Positions 1 to 8,762 of a DNA stretch of 64,000 nucleotides are shown here, piece after piece. The first letter of the stretch is position 1; each line of letters begins with the position of its first letter. The notes below the pieces were generated by a model. The model saw nothing but the letters and a program-made list of their open reading frames with translations, did no database searches and was not told where the DNA came from. The stretch is taken from NCBI GenBank assembly GCA_016699535.1, contig CP064980.1, forward strand, positions 1,682,001 to 1,746,000, in the 5' to 3' direction. The position numbers and the translations under genes were made by a program. Source of the DNA: Myxococcales bacterium. Lineage in GTDB: Bacteria > Myxococcota_A > Polyangia > Polyangiales > GCA-016699535.

Positions 1-2
1 CC

Positions 3-212
3 CCAGCCATCCGCTCGGTTATGCACGTTTTAGCAGAAGTGGTTCCAAACTTTAGTTTGTATGTTCCGGGCTACCGCGCTCTTAGCCTGCAGCTGCACGA
101 TCAGGGAGGCGCCGTTCAGTATCTTGGCATGACACTCGGGTACACCGTTTTTTATTCGGCTATTTTGCTGCTTTTTGCCGCGCTGCTGTTTCGAAAAAGA
201 GACTTCTTGTGA
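3..212 (+). CDS. ABC-2 type transporter permease, C-terminal fragment
   Basis: The frame is open to the left edge, so only the last 70 residues are present. They hold a periplasmic-looking stretch (NFSLYVPGYRALS), one hydrophobic helix (about 20 residues) and the ending LLFRKRDFL. A final basic-basic-Asp-Phe motif after the last helix is typical of ABC-2 export permeases, which form the membrane channel of an ATP-driven exporter. The ATPase would lie to the left and is not visible. The stop codon overlaps the GTG start of the next gene by four bases (GTGA), so the two are probably translationally coupled. The substrate cannot be told from this fragment. Confidence 0.6.
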   Translation, partial: PAIRSVMHVLAEVVPNFSLYVPGYRALSLQLHDQGGAVQYLGMTLGYTVFYSAILLLFAALLFRKRDFL

Positions 213-859
213 GCAAAGCATCGTTTGAAAAACGCATGGTTTATTTGGCACTACTGATCGTGCTAGCCGTGATGGTCATTCGTGTAACGCTAGCTGCGCA
301 TGCAGAATATGAAGAAGCCGCTACTTTACAAAAGAGCGGCGATCTTGATTCCGCCATTGTGCACTATCGCCGCGCGGCGCGATGGTATCTGCCTTTGTTC
401 TCGACACCTACACGTGCCTTGGATCAACTTGAACGCATTGCGAACACCTACAAAAAGTCAGGCGATGTGCATGGCGCGCTTGCCGCGCGTCGTTCAATGC
501 GGGCAGCTATCATGTCTTCGCGAAGTTTCTATACACCGCATGGTGATTATCTCGAGCGTAGCAACCGAGAGATCGCCAGCCTCATGGCAAGTTTGCCCCC
601 TCTTCCCAAAGATGTCGCAAAGAGCAAAGCGTCGTTGCGCAAAGACTATTTCTCAGAGCTAGAACATTCTCGCGGTCCCAATACGTTTTGGACTCTTGTT
701 TTGCTGTTGGGTTTTGCTCTTTGGGTAGGTGGCGCTTTTGTGTTTTTTCATCGAGCTTTCGGTCCTGAGCAGCAGCTTCTCAAAAACGAAGCAGTCCGCT
801 GGGGCGGGTTGGTTTTTGTAGGGATATTTTGTTTTGTCCTCGGAGCATCCCTTGCATAG
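209..859 (+). CDS. TPR-like membrane protein of unknown function
   Basis: 216 residues starting at a GTG that overlaps the preceding permease stop. Layout: one N-terminal membrane segment (about residues 10-30), a soluble region (about 30-150) with a helix-turn-helix repeat pattern resembling one or two TPR units (YEEAATLQKSGDLDSAIVHY), then two C-terminal membrane segments (about 160-180 and 195-215). The overlap with the ABC-2 permease suggests it is part of, or assists, that exporter. No catalytic motif is visible. I do not recognise the family, and the TPR reading is by eye. Confidence 0.6.
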   Translation: MSKASFEKRMVYLALLIVLAVMVIRVTLAAHAEYEEAATLQKSGDLDSAIVHYRRAARWYLPLFSTPTRALDQLERIANTYKKSGDVHGALAARRSMRAAIMSSRSFYTPHGDYLERSNREIASLMASLPPLPKDVAKSKASLRKDYFSELEHSRGPNTFWTLVLLLGFALWVGGAFVFFHRAFGPEQQLLKNEAVRWGGLVFVGIFCFVLGASLA

Positions 860-941
860 CTGAACTCCTGTCGTCTGCGTACTGCGTGGCCGACTTTCAC
901 AAATGCTTGCCTAAGCGGCAAGAGCGGGGTACAGGCCGTTT

Positions 942-2207
942 ATGGACAGCATTGTCATCCAAGGCAGACGACGTCTGTGCGGGGAAATAAAAATAAGTGG
1001 AGCGAAAAATGCAGCGCTCCCAGTCTTGTGTGCTTCGATATTGGCAGAGGGGCGACACGAGATTACAAATATTCCACAGCTACGTGACATACAGACAACA
1101 CTTAGTTTGCTTGAGCATTTAGGCCTGAAAACCAATCGGCAAGGCTCCACTGTGAGCATTGAGAACACGGGCGTGCATGAATACGAAGCCCCCTATGATC
1201 TTGTGAAAAAAATGCGTGCCTCGGTGTTGGTGCTTGGCCCCTTGGTAGCTCGTTACGGTCGAGCACGCGTTTCGATGCCCGGAGGCTGCGCCATAGGAGC
1301 AAGGCCCATCGATCAGCATGTCGACGGACTAAAAGCTCTCGGGGCGAGTGTATTGCTGCAGCACGGTTATGTCGATGTCACCGTACCGCCGCATGGTTTA
1401 CGCGGAGCGGATATAGCACTGAAAACTCCTAGCGTGACAGGCACTGAAAACCTTTTGTGTGCCGCGACACTTGCGCGAGGCGAAACCATCCTTCGTCAAG
1501 CTGCCAGAGAGCCCGAGATTGTCGATCTTGCCTGTGCCCTTCGCAGTATGGGAGCGGTAATCGAAGGGGATGGTACCGACACCATTCGTATTGTTGGGCA
1601 GAGCGAGCTTGGTGGGATGAATCATAGCGTGATGCCAGATCGCATCGAAGCCGGCACCTATATGGCAGCGGTTGCTGCGACGGGGGGCGAAGGGCGTATT
1701 GTTGGAGCTCGCGCACGAGACCTTGGAGCGACTTGTGATGCATTTCGCCAAATGGGTATAAAAGTGGAAGAGAACGAAGATGTGTTATGGGTCTCTGCAG
1801 AGCTGCCTTTCACGCCCATCAACCTTACAACCGCGCCTTTTCCTGGCTTCCCTACCGATATGCAAGCCCAGTTAATGGTCTTGATGTGTATGGCTGATGG
1901 GCAATCAAAGATTACTGAGACGATATTTGAAAATCGTTTTATGCACGTCGGTGAACTTAGGCGCATGGCTGCCAACATTTCTTTGCATGGCCGAGAGGCC
2001 ACCATTTCTGGTCCAACAAATTTTCAAGGTGCCGAGGTGATGGCTACCGATTTGCGCGCAAGCGCTTGTTTGGTTATTGCCGCTTTGGTGGCTGAGGGCA
2101 GCACTCAAATCCGGCGTGTCTACCATCTTGATCGCGGCTACGAAGGTTTAGAGCATAAGCTCGCAGCGGTCGGAGCCAGCGTTCGACGCATCAAAGGTGG
2201 CCTGTAG
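942..2207 (+). CDS. murA: UDP-N-acetylglucosamine 1-carboxyvinyltransferase MurA
   Basis: 421 residues, the usual MurA length. The enzyme transfers enolpyruvate from phosphoenolpyruvate to UDP-GlcNAc, the first committed step of peptidoglycan synthesis, in the cytoplasm. Visible landmarks are the N-terminal KISGAKNAALP with the substrate-binding Lys22-Asn23 pair, and the loop MPGGCAIGARPIDQH with the active-site Cys at about 116. That Cys is the residue attacked by fosfomycin, so the enzyme should be of the fosfomycin-sensitive type. The gene converges on the ComEA-like gene with only four bases between the two stops. Confidence 0.95.
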   Translation: MDSIVIQGRRRLCGEIKISGAKNAALPVLCASILAEGRHEITNIPQLRDIQTTLSLLEHLGLKTNRQGSTVSIENTGVHEYEAPYDLVKKMRASVLVLGPLVARYGRARVSMPGGCAIGARPIDQHVDGLKALGASVLLQHGYVDVTVPPHGLRGADIALKTPSVTGTENLLCAATLARGETILRQAAREPEIVDLACALRSMGAVIEGDGTDTIRIVGQSELGGMNHSVMPDRIEAGTYMAAVAATGGEGRIVGARARDLGATCDAFRQMGIKVEENEDVLWVSAELPFTPINLTTAPFPGFPTDMQAQLMVLMCMADGQSKITETIFENRFMHVGELRRMAANISLHGREATISGPTNFQGAEVMATDLRASACLVIAALVAEGSTQIRRVYHLDRGYEGLEHKLAAVGASVRRIKGGL

Positions 2208-2211
2208 GCCT

Positions 2212-2601
2212 CTAACTTTTTTCTTGAGCAGTTTTGCGTTTTTCTTTGTTTGCCTTCGGCACGTGGTTTTCCCCGCTAAGCTTCAACATGGGTTGCAGTC
2301 GTTTTAGCGTTTTGCGGCCAATGCCTTTTACACGCAAGATTTCATGGATTTTCTTGAAGCTTTTTCGTTTGTCACGGAGCTTAATAATGGCTTCTGCTTT
2401 CGCTGGGCCGATCCCTGGAAGTAGCATGAGCTCTTTTAGGGTTGCTGTGTTGAGATTGATTTCTAGCGAATCGGTCGGCTGTGGCGATTGAGGCGCCTGC
2501 ACCTCTTCTTTTTTCTCAGCAAACGATTTGCTTGGCGCTACAACCGGACTTGCCAGTGCGATTGATAGAAATATACCTGAGATGGTCTTACGGTGGAACA
2601 T
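2212..2601 (-). CDS. ComEA-like helix-hairpin-helix DNA-binding protein
   Basis: 129 residues: a signal peptide (about 1-28, ending near SKSFA), a short acidic/proline linker, then a helix-hairpin-helix pair. The first hairpin is LPGIGPAKAEAII and the second VKGIGRKTLKRL, preceded by INLNTATLKEL, which is the ComEA signature. ComEA-type proteins bind double-stranded DNA in the periplasm during natural transformation, but many short secreted relatives have no tested role. The tail is very basic (KANKEKRKTAQEKS). No other competence gene is visible in the window, so competence is only a possibility. Confidence 0.8.
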   Translation of the reverse strand: MFHRKTISGIFLSIALASPVVAPSKSFAEKKEEVQAPQSPQPTDSLEINLNTATLKELMLLPGIGPAKAEAIIKLRDKRKSFKKIHEILRVKGIGRKTLKRLQPMLKLSGENHVPKANKEKRKTAQEKS

Positions 2602-2800
2602 AGATCTCCTTCTTGGGTTTTTAGAATGCGCTTGTTGAGTGCAAATTGATGACCAAACGAGGCCTTTTGAGTTTTTCAGTACTTAGCGCGAGCATTTGGT
2701 GAATTGGCGGATTTAGAGCCGGCGACCGTCAGGCGGCATAGTTGAGCTTCGGCGTGGGCCGTGGCAGGATGCACTTCGTAATCACGAAAAGAGAGGCTTC

Positions 2801-4269
2801 ATGAAACTGAGTTTGGCCACCGACGGAATTAAAAAGATCAAAGCAGACGTAGTTGGATTGGGAGTATATTCCAAGCAGCTAAAAAGGACGAAAGTCTCGC
2901 GCAGCTGGATCGAATGAGTAGTGGCGCACTGAAGCGAGTGATTGCGGAAGAGGGATTTAAGGGCAGCAAGGGGCAAATACTTCAATTCCAGTTTTCAGGC
3001 AAAGGCCAAGTGAAGCGTATCATTCTTGTCGGGTTAGGCGCGGCTAAGGTTAGCTCAGCGCATTGCAGGACAATTGCGGTGCGAACCGCGCGGCATGCGC
3101 GACGCTTCACCAGCATCGCGTTGATTCTTCCACAGACCGATATTCCAGCAGTACGCGCCGCAGCCGAGGGCTTGTTAGGTGGTTCGTATCTCTATGATCG
3201 TTATTTTTCTGAAAGTAAAAAACCAAAGACCAAACTTAACCGAGCAGTGCTTCTTGTTGATAAATCTCAGAACACTCCGGAGCTAGAACGTGCGCTTCAA
3301 GAAGGCGCTATCATTGGTGGTGCCGTCAACTTCGCTCGTGACTTAGTGAATTGCCCTCCGAATGATTTGACGCCAACGGCACTTGCTGATGCGGCAAAGC
3401 AAGCTTGTGATCAGGTTGGGGCGAAGTGCAAAATCTACAATAAGAAGGAGATTCAAAACATGGGCATGAACCTGCTTCTGGCTGTCAACCGTGGCAGCGC
3501 CCAGGAGCCGCGTTTTGTGCATATGAGCTACAAGCCTGCTCAAGCAAAAAAGCGAATTGTTTTTGTTGGGAAAGGCATTACGTTTGACGCAGGCGGTTTG
3601 TGTATCAAACCTTCGAAAGCTATGTTGGATATGAAATGCGACATGGCGGGTGCTGCCGTGACCATTGGTGTTGTCGTAGCAGCAGCAGCATTACGTCTAC
3701 CCGTTGAAGTTCATGGTTTGGTGGCTTCGACCGAAAATATGACGGGAGCCGATGCCTATCGGCCTGGTGACGTCTTTACTGCAAAGAATGGCAAAACGGT
3801 TGAAATCATCAACACCGATGCCGAGGGCCGACTTGTTCTGGCCGATGCGTTGAGCTATGCAGATGAACTTGAGCCGGATTTGCTCATCGATCATGCAACA
3901 CTAACCGGAGCGTGCATGGTGGCCCTTGGACCGCGTCGCGCTGGTTTCTTTTCAAACAGCGATGACATTGCACAGAGCTACATTGTGGCTGCCGAACAGC
4001 AAGACGAGATGTATTGGCGCATGCCTCTCGATACTGATTTACGAGAGCTTTTGAAGAGCAGTATCGCCGACATGAAACATTGCGATGGACCTTACGGAGG
4101 GACCATCACGGCAGCGCTGTTCCTAAAAGAGTTCATTGGCAAAAACAAATGGGTGCACGTTGATATTGCTGGCCCGGCATTTTTGGAAACAATGCACGGT
4201 GATACGCCCAAAGGCGGCACTGGCTTTGGTATTCGTACTGCATTAGAATACCTTCGCTCGATCGCGTAG
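2801..4269 (+). CDS. pepA: Leucyl aminopeptidase PepA (one frameshift)
   Basis: M17-family dizinc aminopeptidase, which removes N-terminal residues from peptides in the cytoplasm. The catalytic domain shows GKGITFDAGG, the metal-binding DMKCDMAGA and NTDAEGRLVLADAL, all family signatures. The start ATG at 2801 sits behind a good GAGAGG ribosome site. That frame (MKLSLATDGIKKI) runs into the aminopeptidase frame only after a shift near 2868-2880. Downstream the frame is intact to the stop. I therefore call a single gene with a probable sequencing error. Without the shift, translation would have to begin at 2914 and would lose the N-terminal domain strand. It converges on the GltJ-like gene, 10 bases stop to stop. 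Confidence 0.9.
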
Positions 4270-4279
4270 CTTTGTTTTC

Positions 4280-5996
4280 TTAGAGTCTAAACGGGTAGTT
4301 GATACTGAAACTAGACTGCTTGAATTTAGGAAAACGGGCTTTGCGCACGGCGCCTTCGATGCACCTTGCTGCTGGGGTACCCGCAAAATTTCCTGATACT
4401 TTTGCACTCGCAACTCGACCTGTTGAGCCGGTTACACGAATGGCTGTTTGGGCGATTCCTGTTTTACCTGCGCCACAGCTTTAACACTTCCTTCTACGGC
4501 ACGTAGTGCCGAAACCACATCGGAACGACTCGGTGTGTTAGGCAAGTTGCTTGAAGTTTTCTTGGACGAAGCGCTGCTAGTGGAGCCACCCGAAATAGCT
4601 TGATCAAGCAAGTCATCGATACTGCCCGATGATTTCTTGGTTGTCGTCTCTGCGGTGTCATTTGATTTCGATGATGTTTTTCCGCTGCTTCGTGATTTAG
4701 AAGTGCGGTGCGACGAGCTTTTTTTCTTGTCCTGCTTTTCATCACTGGCTTGTTTTTCGTTGTCTTCCGTAGAGGGGTCTTCTTTTCCCGCCGGTTGCTC
4801 TACCGTTGCTGCAGGCTGAGGAGCTTCCTGCTCTGTCGGTTGAGCTGTCGCTGCGGCTTGGCTGTTAATAGCGGTTGGTGCCGATGCGAGAGTGTCTTGC
4901 TTGTCGTCAGAGCCTGTAAACATAGAGACTGCTACGAGGACAATAGCAACCAGTGCTAAAATACCGACCACCCCTAACGCAATGAGCAATGTTTTATTAT
5001 TGAGCTCAGAGCTAGACTCAGCGCGCAAGGACGGAGCAGCAAGCGGTGCGAGTGGAATATTGTTTTGCGCACTGAAAAACACCTGGTCGGCAATCGAGGA
5101 AGAGGACTCCCTGTTCTGAGTTGCTGCTGCGGTGCTGCCTGCTGCTGATGCCAGTGCCTTAATGTCTATTAGACCGGAAGCGTCATCGGATGCTGCCCCA
5201 GCAGGTACACCGGCTTTTACGGCGGCAGACTGTTGCTGGGTCTCGGGACGTTGGGTCGAGAGATCTTTAAGGTTGGACAATGAAAAAGTACGGAGTTTTC
5301 GTGACGAGCTCCAATTAAGTTATCGTCACCTGCATTTGAAGGAGCGCTCCCTAACGACTCAGAGTTGCTTGGTTGGATTGCTGCAGAGTTTGGCCCGTTC
5401 GCGCTTCCAAAAGGAGAGAAGGCGGCTGCTGTTGAAGGTGTGGGCTGCGCAGCGGGCGCCGTTGCAGGCAAGGGCTCGGGGCTGGCTGAAAACAAATCGG
5501 CTCCTGCGGCTGCCGAAGCGCGAGTTACTTTCGATGCGGATGCAATGATATCTTTGACGCTCTCAGTGCTTTGAGCACGCGTGACTTCATCGTCGCTATC
5601 AAACAAATCGGCTTCATCGGCACTGCTTCCCACTTGAATCGCGGCTTGGGATGAAACAGAGGAGGATCCCTTTACGGCTTGGACAAGTTCTTGGACGTCT
5701 CGCGCAACTTTCCAGTCATCAAAACCCTCCCGCCAGACGTAGCCATCCCAATCAATGTCGCCACCTGCAATGAGTTGACCCACGCGCTGTGCACTAAGCG
5801 GTCCCTGTTGTTCCCCATCGACTACGACGTGCCAAAGTTCAGTGCTACTATCGTCGGTCTCAGAAACACCCTGCTGCTCATTATGGATAACGATCGAAGC
5901 ATTGCATTTCTTGCACTGAATCTTAAAAGCTTTTCCAGCTACTTTTTCATCGGCAATGGAGTATTTTGCGCCGCAGGCTTCGCACGTGATTTTCAT
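4280..5996 (-). CDS. GltJ/AgmX-like zinc-ribbon, GYF, TM and TonB-like protein (two frameshifts)
   Basis: About 570 residues after joining three frames. Order: an MJ0042-type zinc ribbon (Cys5, Cys8, Cys28, Cys31), a GYF-like domain (about 53-105), a long Ala/Ser/Pro linker, a conserved patch ending near ENSVLFSLSNL, one membrane helix (LIALGVVGILALVAIVLVAV), a Lys/Ser/Thr-rich linker, and a C-terminal TonB-like domain with the features GKTGIAQ, TGSTGRVASAKVSGNFAG and FSINYPF. This order matches GltJ (AgmX) of the Myxococcus gliding and envelope-spanning machinery, where the cytoplasmic part binds regulators and the periplasmic part contacts outer-membrane partners. Shifts lie in the A-run at 5284-5288 and the T-run at 4480-4482. 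No other glt gene is nearby, so a gliding role is inferred from architecture only. Confidence 0.75.
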
Positions 5997-6153
5997 TCGC
6001 TTTTTGATTTCCTATGTTATTTCAGCGGATTTAGTACAGCATACAGCGTTGTAGGCTACCAATTCCTCTTACTCTAGCATAGCCGGTCTGACCGGCGGCG
6101 ATCAAGCTAATGCCTTTTATTTGGCGCGGTGTAACGTCTTTGTCTAGTTTTCC

Positions 6154-6802
6154 CTACCTGTTGCGAAGAGCCCACCACGCCATAATAAGTGCGGCTACAC
6201 CCAAGCAAGTGGCTAATAATAGCCAGATATCCTGCTTTTCGCTCGGATTATTTGCAACCGGAGCGTAGCTTTCCAGTTGAAATGGCGCCGTTATCTCTGT
6301 GGGTGGCTCGGTGTTTTCAGGGGCAGAATCATAACTCGTTCCAATTTTCCAGCGATTTATAATCAGATCGGCAAGCTCTTCAGGTTCAGATTCCTCAATT
6401 TGACCGTCTTTCTCTCGCTTTTTTCCATGCATTTTGTCTACTGGAATGCTTTTGTCCGGCGTCTCATGGACTCGAGTATGCAACTGAATTGAAGTGGTCG
6501 TCGCAACACAATGCGAGCCGCGAAGTTTCCAGTCATAGCGACTCAGATCTTTAAACACTAACTTCTCAGGTCCCTGTGCTTTGATTTCATAGCGACCGTT
6601 TTCTGCACGAGGATCGTTTTTTGCCGTGCTGCAAACAGTGACCCATTTCTGTTTTGAATAGCTTGAGGACCGTTTTTTTACGGCGAGGTTTTCACTCCAG
6701 CAGGTGTCACTCTCGATGCTGCGACGTCCTTTGACTTGCAAATGCTGGCCCTTGGCTGTGATGGTAACGATTTCATTGTTTTAAAATGGATAAACGTTGC
6801 AT
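6154..6802 (-). CDS. Membrane-anchored protein downstream of etfA, unknown function (one frameshift)
   Basis: Roughly 215 residues. The long frame lacks a credible start. One base out of the T-run at 6779-6782 joins it to an ATG at 6802, one base after the corrected etfA stop, which gives MQRLSILNNEIVTITAKGQ. The body is soluble and basic with several cysteines (DTCWSENL, VTVCSTAKND, SHCVATT), followed by an acidic linker. A single C-terminal helix (IWLLLATCLGVAALIMAWW) ends in RNR, a tail-anchor layout. It looks like the third gene of the etf operon. I do not recognise the family. Confidence 0.55.
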
Positions 6803-6803
6803 G

Positions 6804-7777
6804 TTAGCCTTGGGCTTTGATTTTCTTTATCTCTTCCGTGAGCGCGGGCACAGCATCAAAAGATCGGCTGCCCAAAAATAATCAGCGACTTGAGCTATCG
6901 GTGCTTCTTTGTCTTTGTTGATTGCAACAATGACCTTTGAGCCTTTCATGCCAGCGAGGTGCTGGATAGCGCCACTGATACCTACTGCAATGTAGAGGTT
7001 GGGCGCAACGACTTTGCCAGTTTGCCCAATTTGAAGATCCCCAGAGACGTATCCTGCGTCGCAGGCGGCGCGAGAGGCTCCATGGCGGCTCAAGTTCATC
7101 AACAAGTGGTTCAAGGATGTTTTAAAGTTGTCAGCGCTTTTTAGGGCACGACCGCCTGATACGACGACTTTCGCATCTGTGAGCTCGGGTCGTTCACTTT
7201 TTACGCTTTTTAGCTCCAGAAATTCAATTTTATCAGTGGGTCCGGCCGTGATTTTAGCAAAGGGCGCAATAGGACTCTGGCTGCCTTGCTCTTCGGCTGC
7301 GCCGAACTCCGATTGACGCACGGTCACGACTTGGATGGGAGTTGAAATTTGCACCGTTGCAAAAACGTTTCCTGCATACATGGGGCGAACAAAACTTAAA
7401 TTTTGGCCATCATAGTTCATCGAAGTGATGTCACTTGCCATGCCAGCATCAAGGCGGGCTGCTGCTCTGGGTAAGAGATCTTTGCCAAAAGAGGTCGCTG
7501 TCGCAACAATCACATTGTATTGCTTCTGTTGGACAAGTTCGGCGATCGTTGGTGCGTAATGTTCGGCAAGGTAGCCCCCTTCGATTTCCGTACTCCATAC
7601 CGTTTCAGCGCCGAAGCCTTTCAATTCGTCAGCGGCGCTCGATGCGCCTTGTCCAATGCTTAAAATATCAAAGGGAGCTTGCGCTTTCTCTTTAAGGTCC
7701 AAAGCAAAACGAAGAGCCGACAAGGTGTTCTTTCGGAGCTTTCCATCTAGCAATTCAGCGACAACAAGTGTTTTCAT
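6804..7777 (-). CDS. etfA: Electron transfer flavoprotein alpha subunit (one frameshift near the C-terminus)
   Basis: About 323 residues after correction. EtfA carries the FAD of the ETF heterodimer, which takes electrons from acyl-CoA dehydrogenases and passes them to ETF-quinone oxidoreductase. The FAD-domain signature is clear: GISGAIQHLAGMKGS followed by VIVAINKDKEAPIAQVADY. In the raw frame the protein ends in LLMLCPRSRKR. Adding one base to the A-run at 6858-6861 restores the family ending DLFDAVPALTEEIKKIKAQG and moves the stop to 6804. The ATG at 7777 was chosen over the upstream TTG because AGGAG lies seven bases before it. It follows etfB by 12 bases. Confidence 0.9.
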
Positions 7778-7789
7778 GGTCAATCTCCT

Positions 7790-8629
7790 TTAGATAACTT
7801 TGGATTCAGAGCGAAGCTTATTGACAAGGTCACTCGCGTTTTCAACAAAGGTTGTTTGTCCGGATCGTGCTGCTGGGAGACTGAAGCTTATATGTTTAAT
7901 TTTTAGGCTTGGCGTGATGCCCAGGCTACTGAGCTCGAGTTCGTCTATAGGTTTTTTCTTTGCTGCCATGATTCCTTTAAGCGAGGCATATCGACCACCT
8001 TCGGCTTCAGGATAGGCATGATCCGCTGGCGTTACACCGTTGCGGACTGCTTGTGGTGCAAGAATGCGGTCCGCTGAGGTAATCACCGCCGGCGTTTGAA
8101 TTTTGATTCGCATTTCACCCATATCCACTTCTCGTCCAACGATGAAACTTTTGCCTCCATCCAAGCTTTCAAGGTCCTGCGCTTGCGTTGCCATCGGCCA
8201 TCCAAGAAGTTCTGCGAGCATTTGCCCGCAGACGTTAGCATCGCTATCGACCGCAAGCTTGCCCATGAGTACTAAATCAGGCTGCTCCTTTTCGACAATC
8301 TTGGCTAGAATTTGGGCCACACTAAAAGAATCAAGGTCCGTGTCATTTGCTTTAACAAGCACGGCTCGATCGGCTCCCATGGCCAAGGCTTGGCGTAAGG
8401 TTTGTGTGCTTTCAGCGGGCCCGACAGAAACGATGATTGTCTCTCCAAGCTTTTCGTTGCTTTGTGCGTTTTCATTGAGACGAAGAGCTGCTTCTAGTGC
8501 GTATTCGTCGTAAGGATTAATTTTGTACTCCATGCCATCGGTGTTAATCGATTTGCCGTCAGCAGATACTTTTGCTTTATTTGCATTGTCGGGGTCGGTC
8601 ACACGTTTAATTGGAACGAGGATTTTCAT
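7790..8629 (-). CDS. etfB: Electron transfer flavoprotein beta subunit
   Basis: 279 residues, slightly longer than the common 250. EtfB is the second subunit of the ETF heterodimer and binds AMP. Family landmarks are the start MKILVPIKRV, the INPYDEYALEAALRL segment, the ALAMGADRAVLV motif, the PDLVLMGKLAVDSDANVCG segment and the late QTPAVIT motif. It is the first gene of the etfB-etfA-membrane protein unit. This order is common where fatty acid or amino acid oxidation feeds the quinone pool. No acyl-CoA dehydrogenase lies in the window. Confidence 0.93.
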   Translation of the reverse strand: MKILVPIKRVTDPDNANKAKVSADGKSINTDGMEYKINPYDEYALEAALRLNENAQSNEKLGETIIVSVGPAESTQTLRQALAMGADRAVLVKANDTDLDSFSVAQILAKIVEKEQPDLVLMGKLAVDSDANVCGQMLAELLGWPMATQAQDLESLDGGKSFIVGREVDMGEMRIKIQTPAVITSADRILAPQAVRNGVTPADHAYPEAEGGRYASLKGIMAAKKKPIDELELSSLGITPSLKIKHISFSLPAARSGQTTFVENASDLVNKLRSESKVI

Positions 8630-8762
8630 AGTCGATGTACTCTCTGTGTTAAGTCACGGTACGGAGCTTGGCCTCGGTAAAAGCCTTTGCCACCGGAAGA
8701 GATAGAAAGCGTAGCACAAGCTGTCAATAACAGACTAACTTTGTACCGACGGCCAAGGCACC

